Shown piece after piece: positions 1 to 8,721 of a stretch of 64,000 bases of DNA (the stretch's first letter is position 1; each line of letters starts with the position of its first letter). A program made the position numbers and the translations under genes. The DNA is taken from positions 101,958 to 165,957 of the forward strand of contig CAKQYS010000006.1 in NCBI GenBank assembly GCA_934293375.1, given 5' to 3'. Below the pieces are notes generated by a model. It searched no databases and was not told where the DNA came from. It saw only the letters and a program-made list of their open reading frames with translations. Origin of the DNA: an uncultured Lachnospiraceae bacterium (lineage in GTDB: Bacteria; Bacillota; Clostridia; Lachnospirales; Lachnospiraceae).

Positions 1-593
1 TTCTCATCCGGCCATGTCGCTTTATATACGATTGCAGCCGGACAGTCAGGATCATATCCTCCGGCGATCAGTTCAGTCGACAGTTCCTTTAACATGCCGG
101 TACTCAGAAAAATAACCATGGTGGCTCCATGCACCGCAAGTGCGCGGATCCGTTCGGCTTCCGGCACCGGTGTCCTGCCTGCCATTCTTGTAATGACCAC
201 GGTCTGTGATACCTCTGGTAATGTATATTCTGCCTTAAGTGCAGCCGCAGCACCACAAAATGAACTGACACCCGGACAGTATGCGTACTCGATACCCATT
301 TCCTGCAGTCTGTCCATCTGCTCCCTGATCGCACCGTATAAGCAGGGATCTCCGGTATGCAGGCGAACTGTCCTTTTTCCTTCCTGTTCCGCCTGCCGTA
401 TCACCGATAGCACCTGTTCTAAATGCATTCTGGCACTATTATGAATTTCGCAGTCTTGTTTTGCATATTTTAACAGCTCCGGATTGACAAGGGATCCGGC
501 ATAGATGATCACATCTGCCTCTTCCAAAAGTTTTTTTCCTCTGATTGTAATTAAATCTGCCGCACCTGAGCCTGCACCTACAAAATGTACCAT
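1..593 (-). CDS. cbiF: Cobalt-precorrin-4 C11-methyltransferase, C-terminus cut by window edge
   Basis: Translating the minus strand from the ATG at 593 gives about 197 residues that stay open to the left edge; the family is about 250 residues, so the C-terminus is missing. It begins MVHFVGAGSGAADLIT and contains HTGDPCLYGA and GVSSFCGAAAAL, the S-adenosylmethionine-binding signatures of the precorrin methylase family; the sequence as a whole is of the CbiF/CobM kind. The enzyme methylates C11 of cobalt-precorrin-4 in anaerobic cobalamin synthesis. A clear AAAGGAG lies 6 bases upstream of this ATG, and the start falls directly after the cbiD stop, so the two are probably translated as one operon with cbiC. 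Confidence 0.9.
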   Translation of the reverse strand, partial: MVHFVGAGSGAADLITIRGKKLLEEADVIIYAGSLVNPELLKYAKQDCEIHNSARMHLEQVLSVIRQAEQEGKRTVRLHTGDPCLYGAIREQMDRLQEMGIEYAYCPGVSSFCGAAAALKAEYTLPEVSQTVVITRMAGRTPVPEAERIRALAVHGATMVIFLSTGMLKELSTELIAGGYDPDCPAAIVYKATWPDE

Positions 594-594
594 A

Positions 595-1719
595 TCATTC
601 TCCTTTGATGTCTGTTGTCTGCTCTGCATGACTGATTCCAAGCATACCATACCTGTTAGAAAACAGAACCGCGTGGATCGGAATCGTGTGTTTTACCTTG
701 GCATCCAGATAATACTGGATGCGGCATAGCAGGATCTCGATCACATTCTCCCGCATACCGGACTGGTCAAGCAGCCCGATCGCTTCATCCACAGTGACGC
801 AATCAAGAATCTGCCGCAATATATCTGCATCCACTCCAGCCCTGAGACCGCATCCTGCCAATACTTCCATACGTCCATCTGCCTGTGCTGAATGCGTATT
901 CATGATGCCTGCCCCGAGCTTTACCAGCTTGCCTATATGTCCAATGATCACAATCTCCTGATAGCCGTTCTCCAATGCCATATCAATGGCATCACCAATA
1001 TAATTACTGCATGTTACCGCCCGGTCTAACAGCTCCGGATATTCATTTTGTACAAAGGTCCTGCCATAATTACCAAGTGTCAGCACTAATCTGACATCTC
1101 CCTCCGTCCGATGCTGTCTGATCTCCAGCTCAATGGTATCTAACAAAGCCTTGGTACTCATCGGTTCCACGATTCCACTGGTTCCTATAATGGAAATACC
1201 ACCCTCGATTCCGATCGCAGGATTGAATGTCTTCTTTGCCAGTGCGATCCCCTCCGGTGCATAGATCGTCACCAATAATCCGCCATCATACTGAAACTGT
1301 TCTGCCACATCCTCTAACGCCAATGTAATCATCTTTCTCGGCGTAGAATTGATGGCTGCAGATCCCTTCGGCTGATCAAGTCCACCCCGTGTCACGATCC
1401 CGATTCCACATCCCCCACGGATCTGTATCCCGGATACTGACCGTTCTACTCTTGCATAGATCTTGATCCCATTTGTGATATCCGGATCATCTCCGCTGTC
1501 CTTTATTACTGCACAGGATGCCTCTCCATCCTTACACGCTGCATCTACAACCTTCAGTCGAAGCTCGATTCCCTTCGGTGTCATGATACTGATATCATCT
1601 CTTATCTGCCCTGCAAGAAGCATCCATGCCGCTGCCTTTGCTGCCGCCGTTGCACAGGATCCCGTCGTATATCCACATCTCAATCTTTCTGTACCACGAC
1701 ATACATATTGTTCCAGCAT
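595..1719 (-). CDS. cbiD: Cobalt-precorrin-5B C1-methyltransferase CbiD
   Basis: The 374-residue protein has the usual length of CbiD, which methylates C1 of cobalt-precorrin-5B in the anaerobic (early cobalt insertion) corrin pathway. Seen are the N-terminal CGYTTGSCATAAAKAA block (residues 15-30), the central GSAAINSTPRKMI stretch, GISIIGTSGIVEPMS, the GHIGKLVKLGAGIMNTHS motif and a C-terminal VLFSNRYGMLG, all typical of the family. GGAGGAATAGAACT precedes the ATG. It lies 20 bases after cbiC and one base before cbiF, which points to a single transcript. No cobalamin riboswitch is visible nearby. Confidence 0.95.
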   Translation of the reverse strand: MLEQYVCRGTERLRCGYTTGSCATAAAKAAAWMLLAGQIRDDISIMTPKGIELRLKVVDAACKDGEASCAVIKDSGDDPDITNGIKIYARVERSVSGIQIRGGCGIGIVTRGGLDQPKGSAAINSTPRKMITLALEDVAEQFQYDGGLLVTIYAPEGIALAKKTFNPAIGIEGGISIIGTSGIVEPMSTKALLDTIELEIRQHRTEGDVRLVLTLGNYGRTFVQNEYPELLDRAVTCSNYIGDAIDMALENGYQEIVIIGHIGKLVKLGAGIMNTHSAQADGRMEVLAGCGLRAGVDADILRQILDCVTVDEAIGLLDQSGMRENVIEILLCRIQYYLDAKVKHTIPIHAVLFSNRYGMLGISHAEQTTDIKGE

Positions 1720-1739
1720 AGTTCTATTCCTCCATTGCC

Positions 1740-2387
1740 CTAACGGTCATACAACTGATATAACAATGCATTGCAAATTGCTGCTGCAACAGTGCTGCCA
1801 CCTTTTCGTCCCTTTGCCACAATATATGGAATATCACATTCCATGATCATCTCTTTCGACTGCACGACATTGACAAACCCTACCGGTACTCCTATCACCA
1901 GCTCCGGCTTCACTCGTCCATCCCTGATCATCTGTGCGATTTTGATCAATGCTGTCGGGGCATTTCCGATCGCAAATATGAGCGGCCGGTCTGCATACAG
2001 GGATGCTGCTTTTTCCATCGCTGCCACTGCACGGGTGCTTCCCTGTTTCTTTGCCTTTCCTGCAACATCTGCATCCGCCATAAAACACGCCAGTTCTACG
2101 CCCAGTTTCTTTGCTGCCGGTTTGCTGATACCTGACAAAGCCATCTGGGTGTCCGTTACGATCACTGCTTTCTTCGTAAGCATCTGTAATGTCCTCTCAC
2201 ATACATTTTCTGAAAAACAGAGATGTTCAAAATAATCAAAATCCGCTGTCGTGTGAATCACCCGTTTTACGACCTGACGTCTCGCATATGGAAGCTTTGC
2301 AATCTGCGGCATTTCCGATTCGATAATCTCCATGCTTCGTTGCTCAATATCCTGTGGTAGCACATTTTCTATATGATACATTTGCAT
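1740..2387 (-). CDS. cbiC: Cobalt-precorrin-8 methylmutase CbiC
   Basis: The 215-residue protein is a CbiC/CobH-type methylmutase, which moves the methyl group from C11 to C12 to form cobyrinate. The proposed catalytic histidine of the family lies in RVIHTTADFD (residues 66-75), followed by the conserved DTQMALSGISK region and a C-terminal GVPVGFVNVVQSKEMI and KGRKGGSTVAAAICNALL. The ATG at the listed start has GAGG 8 bases upstream; a second ATG two codons later is possible. It heads the visible cbiC-cbiD-cbiF run and begins 48 bases after the histidine-kinase-like gene. Confidence 0.93.
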   Translation of the reverse strand: MQMYHIENVLPQDIEQRSMEIIESEMPQIAKLPYARRQVVKRVIHTTADFDYFEHLCFSENVCERTLQMLTKKAVIVTDTQMALSGISKPAAKKLGVELACFMADADVAGKAKKQGSTRAVAAMEKAASLYADRPLIFAIGNAPTALIKIAQMIRDGRVKPELVIGVPVGFVNVVQSKEMIMECDIPYIVAKGRKGGSTVAAAICNALLYQLYDR

Positions 2388-2435
2388 AGTCCATACCTCT
2401 TCTTTCTGCGTTCTGACCGGAAAACCTCATTCCTT

Positions 2436-4061
2436 CTACCGACAGTCCGTAAATCCCGGATATCCTTCTTCCCGTATCTTAAGCTCCAATGTCAACACAA
2501 ATTCCACACCATAACCGACTCTTCTGTCTACTACAAGATCCCCACGCAGCAGCTTGACCATATTATATACCATGGCCATACCCAATCCTTCCGTATATAC
2601 CTCTTCTGTTGGAATATCCCCTTCCTCTGAATGCACATCCAGAATTGCTCTCATTCGGTCTTCTACCATTTTTCGGATATCAAAATCGCAGATAGAAACC
2701 TGATAATGCGCATATCCGATCAGCTGTCGTGGCAGTTCCACAATATCTGCATAGACATCACAGCCTTCCTCAAAGATCTTTGATGCTTCCCTGACTACCG
2801 CACATACCAGCTTATTGACAAGTTCATAATCTCCGGTAACCTCTGTCTGATGGATCGCTACAGAACTTAGCTTCGCAGTCTGGTTCCGTGCCTTCAGTAT
2901 TGGTTTAATCTCCTTTCGGATCTGTTCAGCCAGAATATTCAGGTTAAACAATTTATCTTCTACTTTCAGATTGCCTGATCTCATATCATGAATATCAGAT
3001 GCCTCTTCTACCAGCAATTCAAACTGCTTTGCGGCACTTTTGATCTCCGGCAGATACTTTCTTTGCATTGTCTCCATATCACTGCATTGCTCACAAGATT
3101 CGATCGCCTGCAATAATTGTCCCAGATACCCCTTCATATCATGCGTCAGTCCTGCTACAAATCTCCCTGCTGCCTCATTTGTTTTTTTGTATTTTCTCAA
3201 TGCTGTATTCAGCATGTAATTGGCATCCATTTCTTTGCGGACCTGTCCATCAATATTTCGAAATGTCAGCACTACATAACCTGTATCCATGGCACAGTCA
3301 CCACCATGCATAATCTGCAGCTGCATCCATTCATACCGGTTACGATTGAGTCTTTTATATGTGATCATCTGCGGAACTGACGGAAACTCCGAACGCTGCA
3401 GACTCGTCATAACTGCACTTATCGTATCCCTGAATTCAAGCTCCTCTTCATGAATAAATTCCCGTATATAGATATTCATATCCCGTTTGAAATCTGCAAC
3501 GGTTCCGATTCCATTGGTCGTAACCCGAAGATCCGGTACTTTGACCCATTCAAATCGTTTATTATTTAACTGGATATACGCGATCGCAGAATACTCTTCA
3601 CTCAATAACGCCTGTATTTCCTGCTCCCGCCTGTGTACATCATCAATCACTCTCACCGATGCAATCCACATCGGTCTTCCATTGAGGTCCAATGCATTTT
3701 GTCTGACTTCACGCACCCAGACAGGATTATCATCTCCCCGCATCAGTCTGTATTCCCTGCAGATATTCCCTCTCGCATCATAGTTGTGCTGCAGAAGGCT
3801 TTTATCCTTGGCATATACAAGCCGCATATAATTTCCCTTGGTCTTCTTCATGAATTCCTCATAAGTCATCCCCAGATTGGTCAGCATAAATTCGCTGATA
3901 AAATACAGTGGGAGACTTTTCTCATAAAATCCGCCGATCACTCCCACTGCCTGATTCTGTAACAGTACCTCTACAATACTTTCCTGGTGTTCTGATAATA
4001 ATGATTCAATGTTCTCATCTGTAGAATATAACTTTTCATGATAAAACACCCACTGTTTCAA
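2436..4061 (-). CDS. PAS-domain sensor histidine kinase-like protein (cytosolic)
   Basis: The 541-residue protein has no membrane segment. Residues about 30-150 and 155-275 look like two PAS-type sensor folds. They are followed by a dimerisation helix with an H-box-like RFVAGLTHDMKGYLGQL (His307) and a C-terminal ATPase region with GLGMAMVYNMVKLLRG near residues 493-508 and GYGVEFVLTLEL as last strand. The N-box is weak, so kinase activity is uncertain. The start is a TTG placed 8 bases after GGGGG and just past the stop of nth, which implies translational coupling. No partner response regulator is adjacent. It lies between nth and cbiC on one strand; a role in cobalamin control is only a guess from position. 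Confidence 0.72.
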   Translation of the reverse strand: MKQWVFYHEKLYSTDENIESLLSEHQESIVEVLLQNQAVGVIGGFYEKSLPLYFISEFMLTNLGMTYEEFMKKTKGNYMRLVYAKDKSLLQHNYDARGNICREYRLMRGDDNPVWVREVRQNALDLNGRPMWIASVRVIDDVHRREQEIQALLSEEYSAIAYIQLNNKRFEWVKVPDLRVTTNGIGTVADFKRDMNIYIREFIHEEELEFRDTISAVMTSLQRSEFPSVPQMITYKRLNRNRYEWMQLQIMHGGDCAMDTGYVVLTFRNIDGQVRKEMDANYMLNTALRKYKKTNEAAGRFVAGLTHDMKGYLGQLLQAIESCEQCSDMETMQRKYLPEIKSAAKQFELLVEEASDIHDMRSGNLKVEDKLFNLNILAEQIRKEIKPILKARNQTAKLSSVAIHQTEVTGDYELVNKLVCAVVREASKIFEEGCDVYADIVELPRQLIGYAHYQVSICDFDIRKMVEDRMRAILDVHSEEGDIPTEEVYTEGLGMAMVYNMVKLLRGDLVVDRRVGYGVEFVLTLELKIREEGYPGFTDCR

Positions 4062-4718
4062 TTATTTATCCCCCTTCAATACCTTCTTACACACATCCTT
4101 CAGACAACACGCCTCACAATCAGGTTTTGTTCTGGCCGTGCAGACAGCTCGTCCATGATATACCAGCCTATGACACAGATCACTTCCCTCCTCTTTCGGA
4201 ATGATCTTCCACAATGCCATTTCCACCTTTTTCGGCTCTGTAATGCCGTCCACCAGTCCCATCCGGTTTACCAGACGGATACAATGTGTATCTGTTACAA
4301 TGGCAGGCTTACCAAACACATCTCCCATAATCAGATTGGCACTTTTTCTGCCAACACCCGGCAGCGACAGCAACGCATCAAAATCGTCCGGCACCTTCCC
4401 CTGAAACTGATCCCGCAACATAGTCATACAGGCCTTGATATCCTTTGCCTTGCTTCTGCCCAGCCCACACGGTTTCACAATCGCCTCAATCTCCTCTATC
4501 GGGGCTTCTGCCAATGCTTCCACAGTTGGAAATTTCTGAAACAGATCCACTACCACGATATTCACTCTGGCATCCGTACATTGGGCTGCGAGTCGGACAC
4601 TGACTAACAATTTCCATGCATCATCATAATCCAGACTGCACGCGGCATCAGGGTATTCTTTTTTTAAAAGTTCAATAATATCCAATGCCCGTTGTTTCTT
4701 CGTATATCTAGCTGTCAT
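4062..4718 (-). CDS. nth: Endonuclease III (DNA glycosylase/AP lyase)
   Basis: This is a base-excision repair enzyme that removes oxidised pyrimidines and cleaves the abasic site. The 218-residue reading from MTARYTKKQ is preferred because it lies after the NUDIX stop and has AAAGG upstream; the open frame extends 27 codons further into that gene. The helix-hairpin-helix reads LLSLPGVGRKSANLIMG with the catalytic lysine in GRKSA, and the catalytic aspartate is in VTDTHCIR. The C-terminal iron-sulfur cysteines are C-X7-C-X2-C-X5-C (CTARTKPDCEACCLKDVC), one residue longer in the first gap than the textbook spacing, as far as I recall a common clostridial variant. Confidence 0.95.
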   Translation of the reverse strand: MTARYTKKQRALDIIELLKKEYPDAACSLDYDDAWKLLVSVRLAAQCTDARVNIVVVDLFQKFPTVEALAEAPIEEIEAIVKPCGLGRSKAKDIKACMTMLRDQFQGKVPDDFDALLSLPGVGRKSANLIMGDVFGKPAIVTDTHCIRLVNRMGLVDGITEPKKVEMALWKIIPKEEGSDLCHRLVYHGRAVCTARTKPDCEACCLKDVCKKVLKGDK

Positions 4719-4737
4719 TTTCCTGTACCTTTCTATA

Positions 4738-5235
4738 TCAAAAAGCCTGCTTAATGCTGTCATAATGCAGGAAAATGCCCTGCTCTGCGAACGCCTCAAT
4801 CTGCTCTAAGGTTGCAAGCATAAACCCATCTGTTTCTTCTTCCTGCGGATGTACATCCTGTTCCGTAAACGCTCCACAAAACCTGTATACATCCACAAAA
4901 TAATTATCACCCTTTCCCGGGTTCTCTCTGTGATAGGTAAATTGATATCCACCTTCGTAATCCGTTACATCCAGCCCGGTCTCCTCCAGAATCTCGCGTC
5001 TGACCGCATCAGCAGAATCTTCTCCTGCCTGACAGGCACCGCCGGAAACCTCCCACCAGCCCGGTGCCCACGCTTTCGTCATCACACGCTTTGTGATCAG
5101 ATATTTTCCATCTGTATTCTTCACAATGCCAAGTACTGTTAAATGATACTCATCATCCTGAAGGCTCCAGTCATTGCGCTTCATTGTACGCCCGGTTTTA
5201 TTTTTATTCTTATCATAGATATCCCATAATTCCAT
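4738..5235 (-). CDS. NUDIX hydrolase
   Basis: The 165-residue protein has a full NUDIX box, GACQAGEDSADAVRREILEETGL split as GX5EX7REXXEEXG (residues about 66-88), which binds the metal and pyrophosphate-linked substrate. The N-terminal MELWDIYDKNKNKTGRTM resembles proteins related to isopentenyl-diphosphate isomerase-like NUDIX enzymes (YfcD type). The substrate cannot be read from sequence. AAGGAGAGATGAC precedes the ATG. It lies 19 bases upstream of nth on the same strand, which may reflect a shared nucleotide-damage theme, but that is inference. Confidence 0.88.
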   Translation of the reverse strand: MELWDIYDKNKNKTGRTMKRNDWSLQDDEYHLTVLGIVKNTDGKYLITKRVMTKAWAPGWWEVSGGACQAGEDSADAVRREILEETGLDVTDYEGGYQFTYHRENPGKGDNYFVDVYRFCGAFTEQDVHPQEEETDGFMLATLEQIEAFAEQGIFLHYDSIKQAF

Positions 5236-5265
5236 GTCATCTCTCCTTGTATTTCTTAATTAGTA

Positions 5266-6090
5266 TCAGAAGCTGTGTCCACCACCGCCTCCGCCTCCGC
5301 CGCCTCCTCCGGAGCTGCCTCCGCCGGATCCACCGCTTCCGGAGCTCTGCGGGCTGTAGGTTCTTGTTTCTCTTTCGTATACATTATCAAAATTAGTCAG
5401 CTCCTGCTTTACAAAAATACCTCTCATCACATCGTTTGCAGACGGCTGCTTTGCAGCGGAAAACAATCTGACGATAAAATAATTCAGGATTAATGCAAGC
5501 ACAATGCCAAGTAGTGTATTGCTGATATACTTCATCGGCTGACTGATCTTATATCCGTCAAGTAAGGATGAAATCTCGACAAATGCCTCATTGGCACAGG
5601 CATAATATTGAGCAGCAGATGCATATTCGTAGATATTATCCGTAATCGTATTGGCATATGCCTTTGTCAGTTCATCATACAGCGCTCCTGTACTGTATAT
5701 GTACAGCTTTCTGTTCTGCATATCGATCAGGAAGATCACACTATTTTTGTCTGCACCAAATACATCCTTCACATACATTTCCGCATACGCCGATGCTGAC
5801 ATACTGTTATACGCAACCGTCTTAAACAGGGCATTTCCATGCCGTGTCACACCTTCCATTGTAGCCAGAAGTGCCTGTTCTTCACTATCCGTAAGCAGAT
5901 CCGCATCATCCTCGATCTGACAGATATACCGTGTATCCGTATTCAGATATGCATGTGCACCAGAGGCTTCTGTACTGTCTTCAGCGTGTACTGTAATCAC
6001 TCCGACCGGCAAACCCAAACCCACCAGCAGGATCAGGATTAAAAATGTCATCCATCCATTTTTGTGTATCGTTTTCTGCATATTACGCAA
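5266..6090 (-). CDS. TPM-domain membrane protein with glycine-rich tail
   Basis: The protein begins with a signal-anchor (about residues 10-35, ILILLVGLGLPVGVITVHA) followed by an exported TPM domain (DSEEQALLATMEGVTRHGNALFKTVAYNS, DKNSVIFLIDMQNRKLYIYSTG split across residues about 55-190), a membrane helix (TLLGIVLALILNYFIVRLF) and a tail made almost only of Gly and Ser, ending GGHSF. This is the usual layout of bacterial TPM (TLP18.3/Psb32/MOLO-1) proteins, which are linked to membrane-protein quality control or repair. GGGGGTGA 8 bases before a TTG at 6090 favours that start; the ATG at 6081 is the alternative. It overlaps the stop of the zinc-ribbon membrane protein gene, so the pair is likely co-translated. 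Confidence 0.82.
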   Translation of the reverse strand: MRNMQKTIHKNGWMTFLILILLVGLGLPVGVITVHAEDSTEASGAHAYLNTDTRYICQIEDDADLLTDSEEQALLATMEGVTRHGNALFKTVAYNSMSASAYAEMYVKDVFGADKNSVIFLIDMQNRKLYIYSTGALYDELTKAYANTITDNIYEYASAAQYYACANEAFVEISSLLDGYKISQPMKYISNTLLGIVLALILNYFIVRLFSAAKQPSANDVMRGIFVKQELTNFDNVYERETRTYSPQSSGSGGSGGGSSGGGGGGGGGGGHSF

Positions 6091-7750
6091 GATCGTCACC
6101 CCCTTTATGATCAAACTGCGGTAATCTTCTTGTAGCCAGGATATTGTAACTGACAATGATATCAATCAGTGTAAAGCACATGGTCACCATAGCACCGATC
6201 GCCCCACCATAATACCAAAGATCAGATACCGGATTGATAAATCCGATCACTGCACAGACGATCACAGCTATGAGAGCCCACACACTGTCTCCATTGTGTT
6301 TCTTGGCGTCAATTCTTTTTGCCTGCTTCATGCTATATCCAAAAGCACTTGCAGCGATCACCAGAATGATCATATAAAGAATGAACGGCATATCCTGAAA
6401 TAATGATTCAAAGGCACTCAAAAACCCACATCCAAAGAATACGATACCAACAATCACAATAATACTTCCCAATGATGTTCCTTCTAATAACGGCTTCTTT
6501 CCTGCTGCCTTTTTCTGCCCTTTTTCATTTCTACGCATTTGTTCTTTTGTCAGCACATAGGGTTCTTCTATCCCGGCTCCCATCTGCTCTGTGGCTCTTT
6601 GCCTTGCCATTTTCTCCTGCTGTTCCTTCGCCGACTGAATCCCCTTGTCATCCTCATAATTTTCTTTGACAGCAATCTGCTTCATCTCGTGCGCATGCAG
6701 TGCAATCACGCAGGTCGCAAGAATCGATACCAGCGCAAGCAGTGCCGATGGTGTCAATGTCAGGAACAGATTCAACAGCAATATGATCGGTACTGCAAAA
6801 ATGACGCATCCCAACAGATATTTCCGAATATCTACCGGCAGATCCGCCACAACCCTGCCAGTCTGTCCGTTGACTGCCGCATATGCCACACGATCTCTGT
6901 TTCGATAGGATAAAAACCATACCGGCATCATTGCAGAATCTGTTGATACAATATGCGGTGGGATCTTATGTGGGATCGTCTCTGCATTTTCCAATGCATA
7001 TCCCGCAATTTCCGGGCTTCTTCGAATGCGATTCGTTGTAGCATCCGCAGAAAATGCCTTGGCATCCTGTGCATAGATGTCCGCCTCAACATCTGACATA
7101 TCTGCATAAAAACCACTCAACAGACTTGGTGTAAAGGGTTTCATATTTTTGACATCATACGGCGACATCTTTGCACTGATATCATCTGAAAATGCTGATG
7201 AAGCATCATAAGACAATCCCTTATATTGTGCATCCACATCCATATGCAGACCGTAGTGTTTTGTAATAATATAGTCCCCTCTTCTATAGGATTTCGTACC
7301 ATGCAGTTTTACATGTCCCTGCTGCTTCACATGATACACCCAATACGGCATATAAATGCCTCTGAATCCATCAATATTCGTTGGATCCTTTAATTCCTTT
7401 GGTGCATAGAGTGCTCGCCTCATCAGCTTACCATATGCCTGTTTACAATCTTCTTTTGTCTTTTTGAATGGAATGAGGTAATCTACCTTCTTCTCTTTTA
7501 CCAACCGGCTCGACAGCACTGTTGATGCACCGCAAAAGCTGCAGAAACCTGCCGCTGTATTGTCGGTACTGTAGATCTCGCCTCCACACTGTGGACATTT
7601 AAATACCGTTACATCATAATCATCCCGTTCCGCATCCTGCTCCTGCGTTACCGCATACGGATCATATTGCGTATCACAAGAATCGCATTTTAGCTGCCCG
7701 GATGCGATATCATATTTTAATGCCCCACCGCAATTCTTACATGTATACAT
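6083..7750 (-). CDS. Double zinc-ribbon, multi-spanning membrane protein
   Basis: The 555-residue protein starts with two zinc ribbons: CKNCGG...CDSC (residues 4-26) and CPQCGG...CSFC (about 52-74). A long soluble middle follows that includes GIYMPYWVYHVKQQGHVKLHG. Then come hydrophobic helices near residues 318-350 and, after a charged stretch rich in Lys, Gln and Glu, four more near 430-540. I do not know an assigned function. Proteins of this shape often sit next to TPM-domain genes, as here, where the next gene overlaps its stop by a few bases. A role in envelope or membrane-protein maintenance is inference from that pairing. Confidence 0.8.
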   Translation of the reverse strand: MYTCKNCGGALKYDIASGQLKCDSCDTQYDPYAVTQEQDAERDDYDVTVFKCPQCGGEIYSTDNTAAGFCSFCGASTVLSSRLVKEKKVDYLIPFKKTKEDCKQAYGKLMRRALYAPKELKDPTNIDGFRGIYMPYWVYHVKQQGHVKLHGTKSYRRGDYIITKHYGLHMDVDAQYKGLSYDASSAFSDDISAKMSPYDVKNMKPFTPSLLSGFYADMSDVEADIYAQDAKAFSADATTNRIRRSPEIAGYALENAETIPHKIPPHIVSTDSAMMPVWFLSYRNRDRVAYAAVNGQTGRVVADLPVDIRKYLLGCVIFAVPIILLLNLFLTLTPSALLALVSILATCVIALHAHEMKQIAVKENYEDDKGIQSAKEQQEKMARQRATEQMGAGIEEPYVLTKEQMRRNEKGQKKAAGKKPLLEGTSLGSIIVIVGIVFFGCGFLSAFESLFQDMPFILYMIILVIAASAFGYSMKQAKRIDAKKHNGDSVWALIAVIVCAVIGFINPVSDLWYYGGAIGAMVTMCFTLIDIIVSYNILATRRLPQFDHKGGDDLA

Positions 7751-7774
7751 GTTATTCCCCCTTTTTTAAATAGT

Positions 7775-8701
7775 CTATTGTTTTTGTAATCTTCGTATAA
7801 ATACGCCGGCTTCCTGCCATGCTTCTTTTGATTCCGGGTATAATAACTGTCCCATCTGAAATACATGAAACATGCCCGGATACACATGCACTTTTACCAA
7901 AACTCCGGCATCCTTTGCCTTTTGCGCCACCGTCAATGTATCACTGAGCAGCATTTCATATTCGCCTACCTGCATCAGCATGGGTGGGAACCCTGTATAA
8001 TCTCCCATTATCGGTGATATATAGGAATCTGCAGGACTATGTTCCTGATAATAACCATCCTGAAAGATCATGGATCCGTCTATCCGTCCGAATACCGGAT
8101 CAATATCAAAATTTTCTTTATATGACTCCCCACTCTTCGTAAGATCCGTCCATGCAGACATTGTGATCAGGCCCTTTGGCATCGGCATCTTATGATCCCT
8201 AAGTGCCATGGTCAGCGCCAGCGTAAGTCCGCCCCCCGCCGAATCACCCACCACATAGATATGACCTGTATCGTAATTATGTTCAAATACCCACTGATAC
8301 GCAGCCATAGCATCTTGAAGTGCTGCAGGATAAGGATGTTCAGGTGCTACACGATAATCCACCGAAAGCACATCTAAGCCCTTAGAAAGTTCCCAATACA
8401 GTCCCGCCATATCCCGGTATACATTTTTCAGCTTACCATAATATCCTCCACCGTGCAGCTGCAAAATAATACCATTTGGCTGTCCCGTATCCGGTCTTCT
8501 TCTGGCATGTAGCAGCTCCATATGAAACTGTCCCATATTGATCTGCTCCAGTTCTAAATGGGACGGACATCGCCATATATGTTCTCTCTCACTCAATTTC
8601 ATCCTAAGCTCTAATGCACTGCCCTTCAAAAAAGGCAGATGATTTGCACGATCTACAACTCTTCTTGCAGCCCGGCCCCGGATACTGATCTGTTCACTCA
8701 T
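7775..8701 (-). CDS. Alpha/beta hydrolase, HSL-type esterase
   Basis: The 308-residue enzyme carries the hormone-sensitive-lipase family oxyanion motif HGGGY (residues 83-87), the nucleophile elbow GDSAGGG with Ser154, and a plausible acid and base, Asp254 in LLSDTL and His279 in GMFHVFQM. No signal peptide is seen, so it is probably cytosolic. It should hydrolyse short acyl esters or similar. It follows closely after the DUF6320 and acyltransferase genes; this order recurs in Lachnospiraceae to my recollection, which suggests that the three act on one ester or lipid-like substrate. Confidence 0.88.
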   Translation of the reverse strand: MSEQISIRGRAARRVVDRANHLPFLKGSALELRMKLSEREHIWRCPSHLELEQINMGQFHMELLHARRRPDTGQPNGIILQLHGGGYYGKLKNVYRDMAGLYWELSKGLDVLSVDYRVAPEHPYPAALQDAMAAYQWVFEHNYDTGHIYVVGDSAGGGLTLALTMALRDHKMPMPKGLITMSAWTDLTKSGESYKENFDIDPVFGRIDGSMIFQDGYYQEHSPADSYISPIMGDYTGFPPMLMQVGEYEMLLSDTLTVAQKAKDAGVLVKVHVYPGMFHVFQMGQLLYPESKEAWQEAGVFIRRLQKQ

Positions 8702-8721
8702 ACGATTCCTCTTTCTGTTTC

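Noticed and set aside
1..2440. Cobalamin riboswitch for the cbi genes
   Set aside because: The gaps between the genes are at most about 50 bases and hold no B12-box-like sequence.
5275..5345. GGC/GGA-type repeat as a microsatellite or CRISPR-like array
   Set aside because: It is the coding sequence of the Gly/Ser tail of the TPM protein, a normal feature of that family.
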